Source: Paraphysoderma sedebokerense (taxonomy: Eukaryota; Blastocladiomycota; Physodermatomycetes; Physodermatales; Physodermataceae). Taken from it: 64,000 nucleotides of DNA. The translations under genes and the position numbers were made by a program. The stretch is taken from the NCBI GenBank assembly GCA_025602915.1, contig JAHLJZ010000027.1:124001-188000 (forward strand). Reading direction: 5' to 3'. The notes below the pieces were generated by a model that saw only the letters and a list, made by a program, of their open reading frames with translations, had not been told where the DNA came from and did not search any database. Below, one piece after another: positions 1-10,992 of this stretch; position 1 is the first letter of the stretch, and every line of letters begins with the position of its first letter.

Positions 1-1730
1 CATTCTCTCCATGATCAACAGGACTACTTCGTCTGCATATTCTTCGATGTTAAATAAACGGGTCGGTTTTTTGCTTGTCTTTCCTTTGCTTTCTTCTGTA
101 TTGTCTTCGTTAATCTGTGACCCGACAGCAGATTGAGACTCGTCTGCCTCAAGACCATCCCAATTCTTCCACTTCTTCCGAACATCCCATAAAGCTTTGA
201 CATTCGTCAATATTTGATTTCTGATGCTATTTACGGAATAGGTAACATTCACGGAAAAGGACTTCAATAATGACATGTGTACGTCTTTCAAATCAATAGT
301 GTCCAGGAGAGCAGCGGGTGATGGCGGTGGCGAGAGAGGGAGTTCTGTGGGGACCGAAGGCTTGTGTTCCTGAAGTTGGTCGGAACAAATATCTGTAGTT
401 GAAGCAGACGGCACAGTAGTATTCGAATTTTCGCCCTCTTTATCCGTCCACAATTGTTTCCATGCTTCAAGCTCTTGCTCACTATGCTTCCCCCACTCAA
501 TTTCCTCTTCCTCTTCGCCACATAACGCTCTTTCCAAGTCATGACTCCCGTGTCCGGACGGTATGATTTCATCATTCGATGTATCCTCTACGTCAAGGTC
601 ACTATAGTTTTTGATACTTCCAGCAGTAGCTTCTGACGGCCAGAGCGATTCTTCTTCGCTTTCACATCCCTCCACATTTTCTAAGCCGAACACATCTTTC
701 TCCTCCTCCTTCACGAATTTAGCATCTTCAGATTGTGTTTCATTGTCAATCGTCGCTGACTCATCGCCACCATTCTTCAAATATTCGCCGACCAAATTAC
801 CCCATACCCTTTCAATACGTTTAGTATCAGCCTTCAGTTTCTTGCTTTCAACCGTTAGTTCGCGGTGATTGGGGTATAAACGTAATCCGTTCTCTAGTGC
901 CTGAAAGGCGGAGGAAGCATCGCTTAGACTAGAAAACGCCATTGAAAGCCGGTAAAATAATTTTGGGGGAGGTAAAACGTCTAAAGTGGCGTACAATTTC
1001 AAGAGCTAATCGAGATTTTGAAATAGATCAAGGAGTTAATAAGATTGATATTAAACTTGACTGTTGGAGAGTACGCCCCACAAGAGAGCTGAGTTATCGC
1101 ATAGAAACTCTGAAGGAATTACTTACTCTTTCGTACTCCTTAACAACATTATTATACTCTTTTAACTTTAAGAAGCACATTCCACGATTCAATAAAATTG
1201 TCGCTGAATATTCTTGGACCTGTCGCAGCAGAGCCCCAGCGACATTCACATCATCTATTGTTTGAATCGTTTCCTCCTTATTTGGGAGCTCAAAAAGGAT
1301 GGATGTAAGCGTGAAATGAATCTGATTTCAACAAAAACGAATAGTCACAAGCTACATATTAGTCCATCTTTTCCCATTTGAACACAATACATTCTGAATA
1401 AAAGCTATACCATATCATAATCCACCAATGCAGCTTCGTAATCACCACTTGTGAATTTTTCGTTTGCTCGATCCTTTCGTCGCTTCATCCTTTCAAACCT
1501 TGAATTGCAACATTCGCCGGACTATATAGAATTGTCAGCTTTTGTCAGCACCTAGGAAGCCTCGGAGAGGGGCCCGATGAAGGCAGCAACAGAACAATAC
1601 CAACATATTTGGATACTTCCAGTAACGTGATTTCACATACCGATCGAACGGCCTCTTCACTGGAGTGATCGAATGCAGAAGTGGCCTTCGGTAATTCTAC
1701 TGTCGTATCTGGTTTTACGTGATTGAACAC
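1..1730 (-). CDS. TPR protein, duplicate copy, truncated by window edge
   Basis: Same sequence as the gene at 32481-34942. Exons visible on the minus strand include a TPR-like helix pair (RANEKFTSGDYEAALVDYD, near 1430-1500), a second exon at about 1060-1275 (LLNRGMCFLKLKEYNNVVKE) and the long acidic exon that runs off the left edge. The C-terminal third present in the other copy lies outside the window here, so it is unknown whether this copy is complete. If the duplication really ends near position 1, this copy would lack its C-terminus. No function is assigned; see the second copy for the full description. Confidence 0.6.
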
Positions 1731-2892
1731 ACAACCTAGAAGTTAGCTTAGGCACCCCAAAATCAAGGCTCAATTTTCCGGAATGGATGAACAAGGATAA
1801 TAGCTACCAAACGACTGATCGTATTCTACTGAACATGTTTCCCCCACATTCATACTAGGGATAACATATTTAAGTATTCTCGGGATAGCTAAGGATTCTG
1901 TTTTTACAGGGCCATGACCCGTCGACAAATTGGTCAGACGATATTCACTTGAACGAAATTTGCAAGTCTAAGTGCATACCATCACCATAAGAGTACGTCA
2001 GAAATTGCCGATTTGAGTAGTTTAAAAGAAGGCTATCAGAATCCGATAAACGACTCGTGAGATGCACTATACAAACAATAAGCGACTACATCAGTTTTCT
2101 CGGACATTGCGGTTAAATTGGCTCATTTTGACTTTAATCGTCCGCTCTTACAAATAGCAGACAATGATTTGCATGTATATATGGAGAAACAAAGAATAAA
2201 CGAATAAGTACAATACACGATCGATCCATCATGAAGTCTGTTCTGGCTGCTGTCTGGACGGCGTTCACCATGGACGATGATTCTCTTTCTGATTTTAGAA
2301 TCATTTAATGTAATACTGTCGTCTTCTGATCCAGTAATTCGCATCTTTTCAATATCCATAGCGAGTTCTCAGTGTGATTGACATTCAGCCGAATTTCACA
2401 ATGATCGGCAACATGTTCTTCAGCGTAATCAACGCGAGTAAACAAAAAAGCATCACTTCAATTCTGTGATACAACATTGGCAAAACTGGAGAGTCCTTTC
2501 GACCGGGAAAAGCCTCACTCTGGTTGCAATATCAGAATAATTTTAAGTGTAAACGTCATTCTACCTCAAATGCAGACTATTTCCCTGATCTAGGGCTGAA
2601 TTCCAAATTTGTACATTCCACTATGGATTGATCTTAGGAGCAGTGGTCGTATTTTCGTTCACTGTATCACAAACATTTCAATAATCAAAGTCTAGTGGAG
2701 ACTATTGTAGCTTCTCGAACTCACATACTGTAGTGAAATGCGCACTCGTCACTTTTCTTTTGTCCATACCAACGTTACTGAGCAGAACTTTAAAACCCCA
2801 GAATAAGTAACTATTTGCTTTGAGTTTATAAAGGAACTGAAATCAACAAAAGAAAAGTGGTACCGACGCAAACTTTTGAAAAAATTGCAAAA
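1731..2892. other. Non-coding stretch in duplication copy 1
   Basis: AT-rich sequence upstream of the TPR gene. It should hold the true 5' end of that gene, which I could not place: the first recognisable exon opens without an ATG in frame. A 78-codon minus-strand open frame at 2123-2359 has no recognisable features. Nothing else is visible. Confidence 0.5.
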
Positions 2893-2984
2893 TCCAACCA
2901 GCCGGAATCGAACCAGCGACATGATGATGTCATGTGACATTGTTCCACTACAGTCATCCGCTCTACCAACTGAGCTATGGTTGG
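2893..2984 (-). tRNA. tRNA-Tyr (anticodon GTA) with intron, copy 1
   Basis: On the minus strand the 7-bp acceptor stem CCAACCA pairs with TGGTTGG. The D arm is TAGCTCAGTTGGTAGAGC, the anticodon stem GATGA pairs with TCATC, and the T arm is GCTGG-TTCGATT-CCGGC. The anticodon loop reads CTGTAG, interrupted one base after the GTA anticodon by an intron of about 19 nt, the canonical nuclear tRNA-Tyr position. The mature tRNA would be about 73 nt plus the CCA added after transcription. An identical copy lies in the duplicate. Confidence 0.93.
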
Positions 2985-3360
2985 TTGATAACGGTAGGCG
3001 GCATTTAACACATATATAGCAGGAGTATGATGCACGAAAGAAGTTCAGAAAAAGAGAAAGCGAGACGAGGGAATAGGCTAAGAGCATGTTGTCAAATTTC
3101 ACCTATCGTAGGCTATGCTTTTCAAAGTCACGATACAAATCAGAATTGGCATGAGAGATGAAATTTGTGGCAGAATACTGACTTTTGATCTTGTCATTAT
3201 ATGTAACTCACTATAATATATAATTTATTGATACAATCCTCGAATCGCACTCATAATTAGCGAATCTTATAACTCAGGCGATAGTGAGAACAATAATGAT
3301 GAGCTGAAGAGTAACAACAGATAAATTTACTTAGCATGTTGAGAATGCCGGTGTAAGGAA

Positions 3361-3424
3361 TGTAAGGAGTCAAGTGCATCAAGTAAACCTCGTTAAGGAA
3401 AGTTTAAAACGGTTGAAACTTAAT
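3361..3424 (+). mobile_element. LTR-like 5' end fragment, Ty3/Gypsy type
   Basis: The sequence beginning TGTAAGGAGTCAAGTG closely matches the start of the LTR at 37231, which directly follows a polypurine tract. Only the first 64 bp are present before the duplication breakpoint. It is a fossil fragment, and its end coincides with the end of the ATG1 reading frame. Confidence 0.65.
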
Positions 3425-5594
3425 TATCTGCGTCCACGTAACAGTATTTGGGTGAAAACGAGGCGGAATATTGCGTGCTTCCTCGTGAATTCGGAAAAGG
3501 ATACTGATTGGTGTACATGTAGGGGTTTGTGGAAGGAGAGAAGGACGGGGTAATAATTGGAATCTGCTGAAGGTTAGTGGTATTATAGTATGATATGCGG
3601 TTTGAACGCTGATAAGGCGGTTGAGGTTGAATACTTGAGTGTCGGGGTACTGGGATCGGGACAGGTAAGGAAGGAGTCGGAGTTTGTGCCGGAATCTGTA
3701 ACTTCTGCGGTGCTGAAGACGCAGCGGTTGAACTTCCTTGATGAAAATGAGAATTGGGAGTGGGTATCTGTATCGGTGTTGTATTCGAATTTGAACGGTC
3801 AGAAGTCATTTTTGGGGGATTCTCATCCAGAGTCACAGACTGTCGTAGTGGCGAAGAATGAACTGGCGTCACGGACGATGAGCCAAACTGGGATATTCGG
3901 CGGAGAGATCGTGGTGAGGGCGGTGAAGTCGTCGAAAGAGGGGATTCAGTTGGTGCGGATGCAGATATCGGGGGTTGGGTACTACTTGGAGGATGCGTTG
4001 TTGATTGATTGTAATGTCTCGATTTTGATTCGTTCATCTCCATAGTAAGTGCAGACTTCGGCCGATTGTCGTTGTCTAGAACCTCATGGTTATCGTTTTC
4101 CAAACGTCGAGATTGTTGAGAGTAACCACCGCTGGCACTATTTTTACAACTGACTCGCCACCACCTCACTTTTTCGCTTAATTCCCTTGCTTCCACTAAG
4201 CTGGGATGCATAAAGAACTCCTCAAACGATATCCTTTCAATAGGATTTTGCTTCAACAATCGTTTCATAAGATTAACCAGACCGGAATCGACATATTTTT
4301 TGCAGACTTGTCCATCGTCTGGCGTACTCTGGACTTCAACTGGTTCTCCCTCTTCAGGAACGGCACCTTTAGGAAAGCGAATTTTGTCTTTCCCTTTGGA
4401 TATCTTCTTCACCAGCTCTACGTGATTACTAGCCCGATACGGAACCTTTCCAAATAACGACTCAAATAGCACCGTTCCGACACTCCATAAATCCGCTTTG
4501 GAATCGTACTTTTCGTATCGCAATATTTCGGGAGCCATGTACAATGGTGAACCACAAAGCGTTTCAGCCAAGGAAGTTGGTGTCGACAAATATCGGGCGA
4601 ACCCAAAATCGGCGAGTTTCAGAATAGGAAGGTGATGAAGAACCTGGAGGATTGCCGGTTGAGGAAGGAATGAAGAAGTATCATGGCGGGAATGAATGGA
4701 AGATTGTAGAATAGTAGAGGAAGAAGGTTGCGAGAATGAATAAAGAGTAACAGGAGGTTCGGGCGGTGGCGTAAACGGCGGCGGATGTAGGAGCAGATTT
4801 TGCGGTTTCAAGTCTCGATGTATCAAGTTATGTGATCGTAAGAATTCAAGTGCAGACGCTAAAACAAAACTGTCAGTATTGTTATTACAATAAAATATGA
4901 CAATTCAAAGGCTGCATCTGCCAGAAGAACTGTTTTTTGATAAATGGATGAGACGAGATACCTAATTGCCCCAAAAAGTACTTCACAACTACTTCATCCA
5001 AGCCACCCCAAATTCCAGCGATATTTAAATCCTCGAGATCTAGTTTTCCTCCGCCATCGACCGTTTCAATCATACTTTGTATATCAAACCCCTTTGCCAC
5101 TCTCCTTTTCACGGTATCGGGAGTATCTGCTGTTGTTCCGTCCTTTGCAGCGGACAACCCCCGCAAGCCTTTCAGTTTGATAAATCCACTTAAATCACCC
5201 CATGCACACCATTCCATCACTAGGTATACTGTCTTTTCTGTTTTTTCCCAGGCAAGCAGGTTAACGACATTGTCATGGGATAGAGTCGACATTTTCTGGA
5301 GAATTTGAATCTCTGACTGCAAATTTTGCAACAGTTTTTTGTTCAATTTCGATAAATTGATAGCTTTCACGGCCACTGTCCCCTGTGGTGGATTCTATTA
5401 CCGGAAAGAAGCGGTAAGAAATGACAGGATGTCAATTTGTCAGTACGAACGCCCTGTATATCCATTTTGGCAGATGGCAAAAGGGTTATTGTTACCTTTG
5501 AAACCCCCTTATAGACGACAGCAAAGGAGCCTTTTCCAATTTCTTCCTGGACGATATAATCCTGCATTGCAATGGGTTCTTGGGATGCTGCCAT
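3420..5594 (-). CDS. ATG1: Serine/threonine kinase ATG1/ULK, C-terminus cut short
   Basis: Kinase that starts autophagosome formation, acting with ATG13 and ATG17 at the phagophore assembly site. Predicted CDS is complement(3420..4858, 4962..5394, 5496..5594), 656 aa. The start [20 protein letters not shown] leads straight into the glycine loop [11 protein letters not shown]; then come VAVK (catalytic lysine), [17 protein letters not shown] and [19 protein letters not shown], a complete kinase domain with a low-complexity insert after HRDLKPQN. A Pro/Ser/Thr-rich linker follows. The frame ends in VDADN and a stop that lies inside the duplicated LTR-like sequence. Family members usually continue for 150-250 residues into a MIT-type domain that binds ATG13, and that domain is absent here. 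Kinase assignment is firm, ATG1 is very likely, and truncation is inferred. Confidence 0.88.
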
Positions 5595-6391
5595 AACTGC
5601 AACTATAATTCACTTTGGACGGAGAGCACAAGAACGAGGTAATTTGCAGCTAGAATGCCATATACTGGGTATGAAGATACCGGCAATGCAGTAGACAGCA
5701 GTGGGATAACAGTATATTTAATGCAAAGGGTATGTCTAATATAAGAGCGATGCAGAGAGGAATGAGGTGCGGCCTCTGCTCTGGGCAAGGGAACGAGCGA
5801 ATCCCATTGTTCGGCCCGGCTCCATTTTAAGCTCAATCTGGCACGACATTGCCTCATTCAGAGAATGATATCAAACGCAGCTGGATTACAGACATTCCGC
5901 ATTCCTGTGCCTCTGTATTGCCCGTTGAAATAATTCTTTAATAATACATCTAAATGATGCCCATCCCTTTCGCCCTCCAGTGGTGAAATCTTGACGGTAT
6001 CTTATCGCACCAGGGAAAAGTCACGCAATTTAGTTGACGACCGAGTGACTTCCAATCACATGACGCAATCTTGTGACATATTTGAACCGAATTTGCAATC
6101 AATCTCCAATATTGGCAAAGCTTAGAAATCAAATGTATATTTAATTCTTGGCCTTTAACAACGGTTAAATGACATAAAGATCTCAAAATCGGCTGAGTTG
6201 CACTGTTCATGTGAATTGATATTGTATCTATAATTACACTGCCAGCCCTTGGCTCCATTTCACTAAATCCTCTATCTCACCGTCATGACCACAAATAATA
6301 TTATCTAAATCTATCCCATCTGACCATCCTGTCAAATCAACTTCGCGGGAGCCGATATAGGCATCATTACTAGTGCTTCGCTTTTGTTCAT
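5595..6391. other. Intergenic, 0.8 kb
   Basis: Contains the ATG1 upstream region and the 3' flank of the UBE2U-like gene. Both neighbours are on the minus strand. No RNA gene, repeat or convincing reading frame seen. Confidence 0.5.
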
Positions 6392-8323
6392 TTATTTCGT
6401 TTTCCTTTTTGGAAGCTGAAAAAATCTGGATTTAGTTTCAACGTTCTTCTCATCCGTTATTGACTGACTGCCTAGAGATTGATTTCCTGGAGACACCGCA
6501 TCACTAGATCTCAACAATTGGCTTGCTGTGAATTCATCAAGACTCGATTGAGTTTCAATTAATTTCTCCTCCGTCATCAATAGATTGCGCATAGATTCAC
6601 CTTCGCGTTTAATAAGCTCGCGAGCTTCACTGGCGATAACGTCATGATTCGCTTCATTCCGCGTTCGAGCTCGAACTTTTTCCTCATTTGTAAATAACTT
6701 GTCGCCTCTGCTGCATTTCATCGTACCCGCATTGTTTGAACCTTTTGATGGCCGAGATTGCCGTTTCTTTTGGGTGCGCTTGTAGTCCATTGCAGTTTCA
6801 ACGTACGGGTAGACTCCAATTGGCGGATAGAACGACGATTTTTGGGCCTCGACAGTCAGCTCGGAGTCTCCTGACGGATCTTCATTCAAGGGCTGAGGTG
6901 ATGCTGTCAGACATCCTGTGACAATTAAACGGAAGCAAATTTGATCAATAAATATCATGTTTCCATGTTCAGTCAAAAACTTACCACTCTTGGTCAGATT
7001 TTGGACGCGGGACTCAAAACAGGTTCTTTCGACCTGTTGAATTAAGCTCTTCACAATCTTCTCCCTCTCCCTTCCCATTTTCTTCTCCTTACTTCCATTC
7101 TGTAATTTAAATACACATTTTCCAGAATCAGGTACAGTTGTTGCCAGACTCTGCCAAGTCTCAAAGTAGGTCTCGTAATTCACTCTTTGAACTTTCGGTT
7201 TTGGTTCCTTCGATGATGACGGAGGTGCATGCTGATCTGCTGGTTGTGATGTCTGAAACCGGTGATTCGGCGGTGTGAGAGATTTTGTCAAAGGAAGACC
7301 CACTATAAAATCAATAATATTAGAAATAGTGAATATTGCAATATTATCAGAAACAAGACAAATAGGCTTGGAGGAACCGTCAATTATCAACGATGCATAC
7401 CGCTAACCATCCGACTATTCACCATGCAATCTCTCACGATTTGTTCAAATAATCGCGGTTTACTTATATAACATTCGGCGGCATTTTCATTCATCACCGC
7501 ATTTTTGCAGTCATCGTTATCATCTACGATTGGTTCCACTAAAATCTGTTGAATCATAATCAATAGCGAAGACACCGATAGAGAGCGATCCCAACGCGAA
7601 GGATGTAACAATGGATGATGTAGGAGACCTGTTTGTGTAGAAACTGATGCAATCATATCTTAAAACACAGATAATACAAGCAAATAATGCGGAGCATGAA
7701 ATGGAGAGACTTACTATTAGGATGGAACGGAATTGTCAAGAAGACGACCCTTGGTGGAACTTCATCAAACCCTTCATCAAAGGATAACTCTATCTTCAAT
7801 ATACCGCCTGCGCTTCGATTGTTCACAATTCAATTCATTGCCCCCATTACACCCATTATGGTCAAAAAAAATATTCAATCCAAAAAGTACAAATTGAAGA
7901 TGGTTACGTTAACTCACTTCGTACACAAGGACGTCAAAAGTAGTCAATCAATATCAGATTAGACAAACCTTCCCAATACGATCCTTTGAGACTTTCCAAA
8001 GTTACATCCCATATCATAATGTTATCAGTTGCAGGCTCAGCTTTTATCCCCTACCACCCATATAACGTGAAGTAGTTGATTGTCAAGTTTAATGATTGAT
8101 TTGCAGGCAGAGATTTTCGGTTTTCGTCCATTTTGAATATACAGTTGGTATCAGAAATGTAGATGTTAAAAAGATATTTGTTCAAATGAATTGTGAATAT
8201 CTGGCTTTTACATTGAGACGATAATGAGGAATGAGAAATGAACGAATGAGAGGTTACCCAAGGTTGATCTCTGTTCAAGTTGTATAGTTCCCTTGTTAAC
8301 AATGCGGCAGCTCTTGATTGCAT
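6392..8323 (-). CDS. UBE2U-like ubiquitin-conjugating fold protein lacking the active-site cysteine
   Basis: Exons run from MQSRAAALLTRELYNLNRD (8323..8258) through 8050..7969, 7807..7715, about 7658..7401 and 7302 onward, with one more intron near 6985-6915, ending at 6392. The N-terminal 150 residues follow the E2 fold: MIWDVTLESLKGSYWEG, PPRVVFLTIPFHPN, then VSSLLIMIQQILVEP and NAAECY. The later YFETWQSLATT matches the YYQTWSRIATS segment of vertebrate UBE2U. Where UBE2U has TGQPCIDFLDNPEKW, this protein has TGLLHHPLLHPSRW, with no cysteine. It may therefore be a UEV-type partner and not an active E2. The C-terminal 250 residues are charged and probably partly coiled. The acceptor of exon 4 is uncertain (7658 or a later AG), but neither choice adds a cysteine. 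Confidence 0.78.
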
Positions 8324-9165
8324 TGTGAAGAAAATTATCTCAAAGCAAGGATTTTAATGGTTTATTACTGACCTGAAGAGAGGGCAGAGATCGCATTCGC
8401 AGTTAACTTGATAATGCACGTTCTCCATTTGACAGGGGTTATGCAATACCGTGCAACTTAATGATAAAGGAACCATCAATTTGAAATCAAATTGAAATCG
8501 ATTTCTCAGAAATATGAGCTGACATGTTCCCACTCATTTTACCCACGTATGTGTATCACTGCACCTTCTTTCCTTTATCAGATCTCCTTTTCCTATTACA
8601 TTCGTCCGCCAAAATCAAAGAAAAATGGACTCGAGATACCTCTCGACTTTGTGAATAGTTTATGCGTGAAACGACGCAAGAGGAACCGCTTCAATCAAAT
8701 TCTTATGTCCTAGTGCATTCGCTTCCCTCCTACTCAATTTCCGACTTACCAAATGAAAAATGGCCAGAAAGAGAGCAAATGAGACGCATGTGTGACGTCT
8801 CAAGGAACGACCACGGAACGTACAAATGTCTTCGAACTTCCTACGATCGCATCGGATGCACCTTCACAAGAATAAGATTGAGTATATCCGAATGAACATG
8901 GCATCGTGACTGCTTCTAGCCCGATCGAAATAGCGGCAACTAATGGCCACTGATTGATATCTTCATGGTTAACCTTTATGAGTGAATGTTGGAATGCCAG
9001 TTGCGGAATTGTACGCTCAATCAATTACAGCAATCTATTCGATGGTTTCGTATAATACACCATGCAATCTATAATACATTTTCAATCCAAACAGAACCAA
9101 AACTCCTTTAAAGTTAGAAGTCTTCACCAATTAAGGAGTCCTGATCGTATCTCGCCTTACGTACT
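8324..9165. other. Intergenic, 0.84 kb
   Basis: Upstream region of the UBE2U-like gene and 3' flank of the membrane protein gene. Several overlapping short open frames of 60-77 codons show no domain, signal peptide or splice context. I see no gene here. Confidence 0.45.
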
Positions 9166-10508
9166 TCACCAGACGTATTTCCCAGCTCTGATACCTCTTT
9201 CAAACTCTCTCCATAGAACTACACCTTCTCTCCCTATCTTATTTTGACCCCAGATCACACCTTGAATTTGAAAATTGAAAAACGAGTAATACAATCTCAT
9301 CATCACAAAGTTGAAGATAGAGAGCGAAATCGATAATCCCGTACAGTCACTAACTAATAGTTGATTAAGAATCCAGGAACTCCCACTTCCAATTGTTACA
9401 GCATTCGCAACAGTTTTGACGCCAGCTGTACGTATTCCAACGTTCACAGCGAACGGTTCCAAAAGTATTTTCACAGCGACCGCTTCTGCCAGTACAGGTG
9501 CCAAAAAGGTGTAAAGATGAAACCAGACGAGTTTCAGTTTTTGGCGAATTAATTTTCTAGGATTCATAGAGGGTGTCGGTAGGTTTTGCTTGAAAATAGT
9601 ATGGGTGTGAGGATGAACATGAGTGAACTCCCATAATCGTATTGTGAGTATAGGTCGCTTTAAATATAAAAGGTACACCATCCAAATTGCCAAAGGAACC
9701 AAGGACGATAGAAAATCGATCGAAAAGAGTGACGAGAAACTTTCGAAATGGCAAATTATCGAGTGCCAGGTATAAATATTGATAAACCAGATAACATAAA
9801 CGTGAAGAATGAGTTCTAAGGTTGGAAGGTAAAATAGCGTAGAGAGCAAAGAACAGGCGTAAAATACGAGCTGTAGAAGTGACGGGAAATGAATGTGTTC
9901 TTTGATATGATATGGATTATTCGGGTCTTGAGATGTCGGAGATGTGATGAAAGAGAAGGGGGATAGACTGACTAGTCGACGCAGTTGATCTTGCGGATTT
10001 GACGGTGGGTATGAATATGTTCTCGATAAGGTATATACTAAAATGAGGATATGAAGAAGGTACTCTATCGGTGTATACGACAGTTTACTAAGAGAGGGAA
10101 AAGAGAATTAGTGAGCAAGACACCCACAACGAGACAATGCTGTACCACATAGCAAACTGCAATGGATTAATCAAGAACGACCGAGTTGAAGAAAAGAACA
10201 TACATCTCCTTAGCACCAACAACCAAATGTTCCAACATTTCTTTCCTTCTTGCGTCCTTTCGACTTCGGTCCCACTCGTCTTCTTCAACTTTGTCGCTTT
10301 CAACATCTGAATCCGGGCTGAGATCGTCCTCACTTCCACCTGATGGAGTTTTGGCTTCCTTTGAGCCGTCTTGGTAAGAGTTATTAAACGGCATTTTCAT
10401 GTTATCTATCTCTTCAAAGTCTTCAGTGTTGTCAAACATAGAATCGCATCTGTGATCGGTATCACTGTCTTGGGCTTCGTCCGAGAATGGAATATCGTGA
10501 GGGGCCAT
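9166..10508 (-). CDS. Multi-pass membrane protein, unrecognised
   Basis: Predicted CDS complement(9166..10087, 10204..10508), 408 aa, one intron. The first 100 residues are very acidic and hydrophilic (Asp/Glu/Ser-rich, for example VESDKVEEDEWDRSRKDARR), likely a cytosolic tail. After the intron come at least five hydrophobic stretches: IEYLLHILILVYTL, LLQLVFYACSLLSTLFYL, LILHVYVIWFINIY, LVPLAIWMVYLLYL and VLAEAVAVKILLEPFAV. A short basic C-terminus follows. I do not recognise the family. The start is the first ATG of an open stretch and keeps the acidic tail in frame. The sequence shows a membrane protein but not its cargo or compartment. Confidence 0.75.
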
Positions 10509-10992
10509 TACCCAAAATCGACATGGAAGTGTTCAAATTAGAAGGGTGACTGAAAAAAAAAAGAAATAGGCGGAATAATAAAAAGCTTGGCAATTGAAAT
10601 TTTCCGAAGGTTTTTCCTAAACCAAGTTCGGCGCCGCTTATTCGGGCTTCTTTAGCATTCGGTCCAAAATTTTTGCGGACACGTGACTTTATTCCGCGAA
10701 CAACGCCGCAACATGTTTTGTGGCTTAACCTGAAAAGTTAAGGTGTTCAACCTGAAAATTCAAAGACAGCACAATTGCAGTGGTTTTGATAAGTGCTAAA
10801 AATAGCATTCCAGATAAGTGATAAGAGGGCTTTCTTTTAATGCTGGCGACACGGTAATACCATTTTACAGTACAAAGTCAGGGTTGAGATGCTTAAATTG
10901 GGTTCGATTGGATAAGTAACTATTGTTTATTTCTGATTCATTATTGCGACTGCGCAATCCTACAGCAATAGTGCTCATCATGTTGCTGGACT
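10509..10992. other. Intergenic, 0.48 kb
   Basis: Upstream of the membrane protein gene and downstream of PAN2. It contains one CACGTG E-box at 10680-10685, a possible bHLH site, with no independent support. Otherwise nothing seen. Confidence 0.4.

Larger units (their letters stand above)
1..3424. repeat. Direct segmental duplication, copy 1
   Basis: This segment recurs in the same orientation at 33213-36636, a constant offset of 33212. All stretches compared between the copies, coding and non-coding, are identical. It holds the 3' part of a TPR gene, a tRNA-Tyr and the first 64 bp of an LTR-like sequence. Sequence identity ends after position 3424, where copy 1 runs into the ATG1 coding region and copy 2 runs into retroelement sequence. 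The left end of this copy is beyond the window edge. Such identity means a very recent duplication or an assembly error; the sequence alone cannot tell which. Confidence 0.95.

Noticed and set aside
2123-2359. 78-codon minus-strand frame (also 35335-35571) as a gene
   Set aside because: No domain, signal or convincing splice partner; it exists twice only because the segment is duplicated.
3590-4045. Long plus-strand frame inside ATG1
   Set aside because: It is the antisense shadow of the Pro/Ser-rich ATG1 linker.
10680-10685. CACGTG as a functional bHLH site
   Set aside because: A single 6-bp match is expected by chance at this length; noted only in the gap entry.
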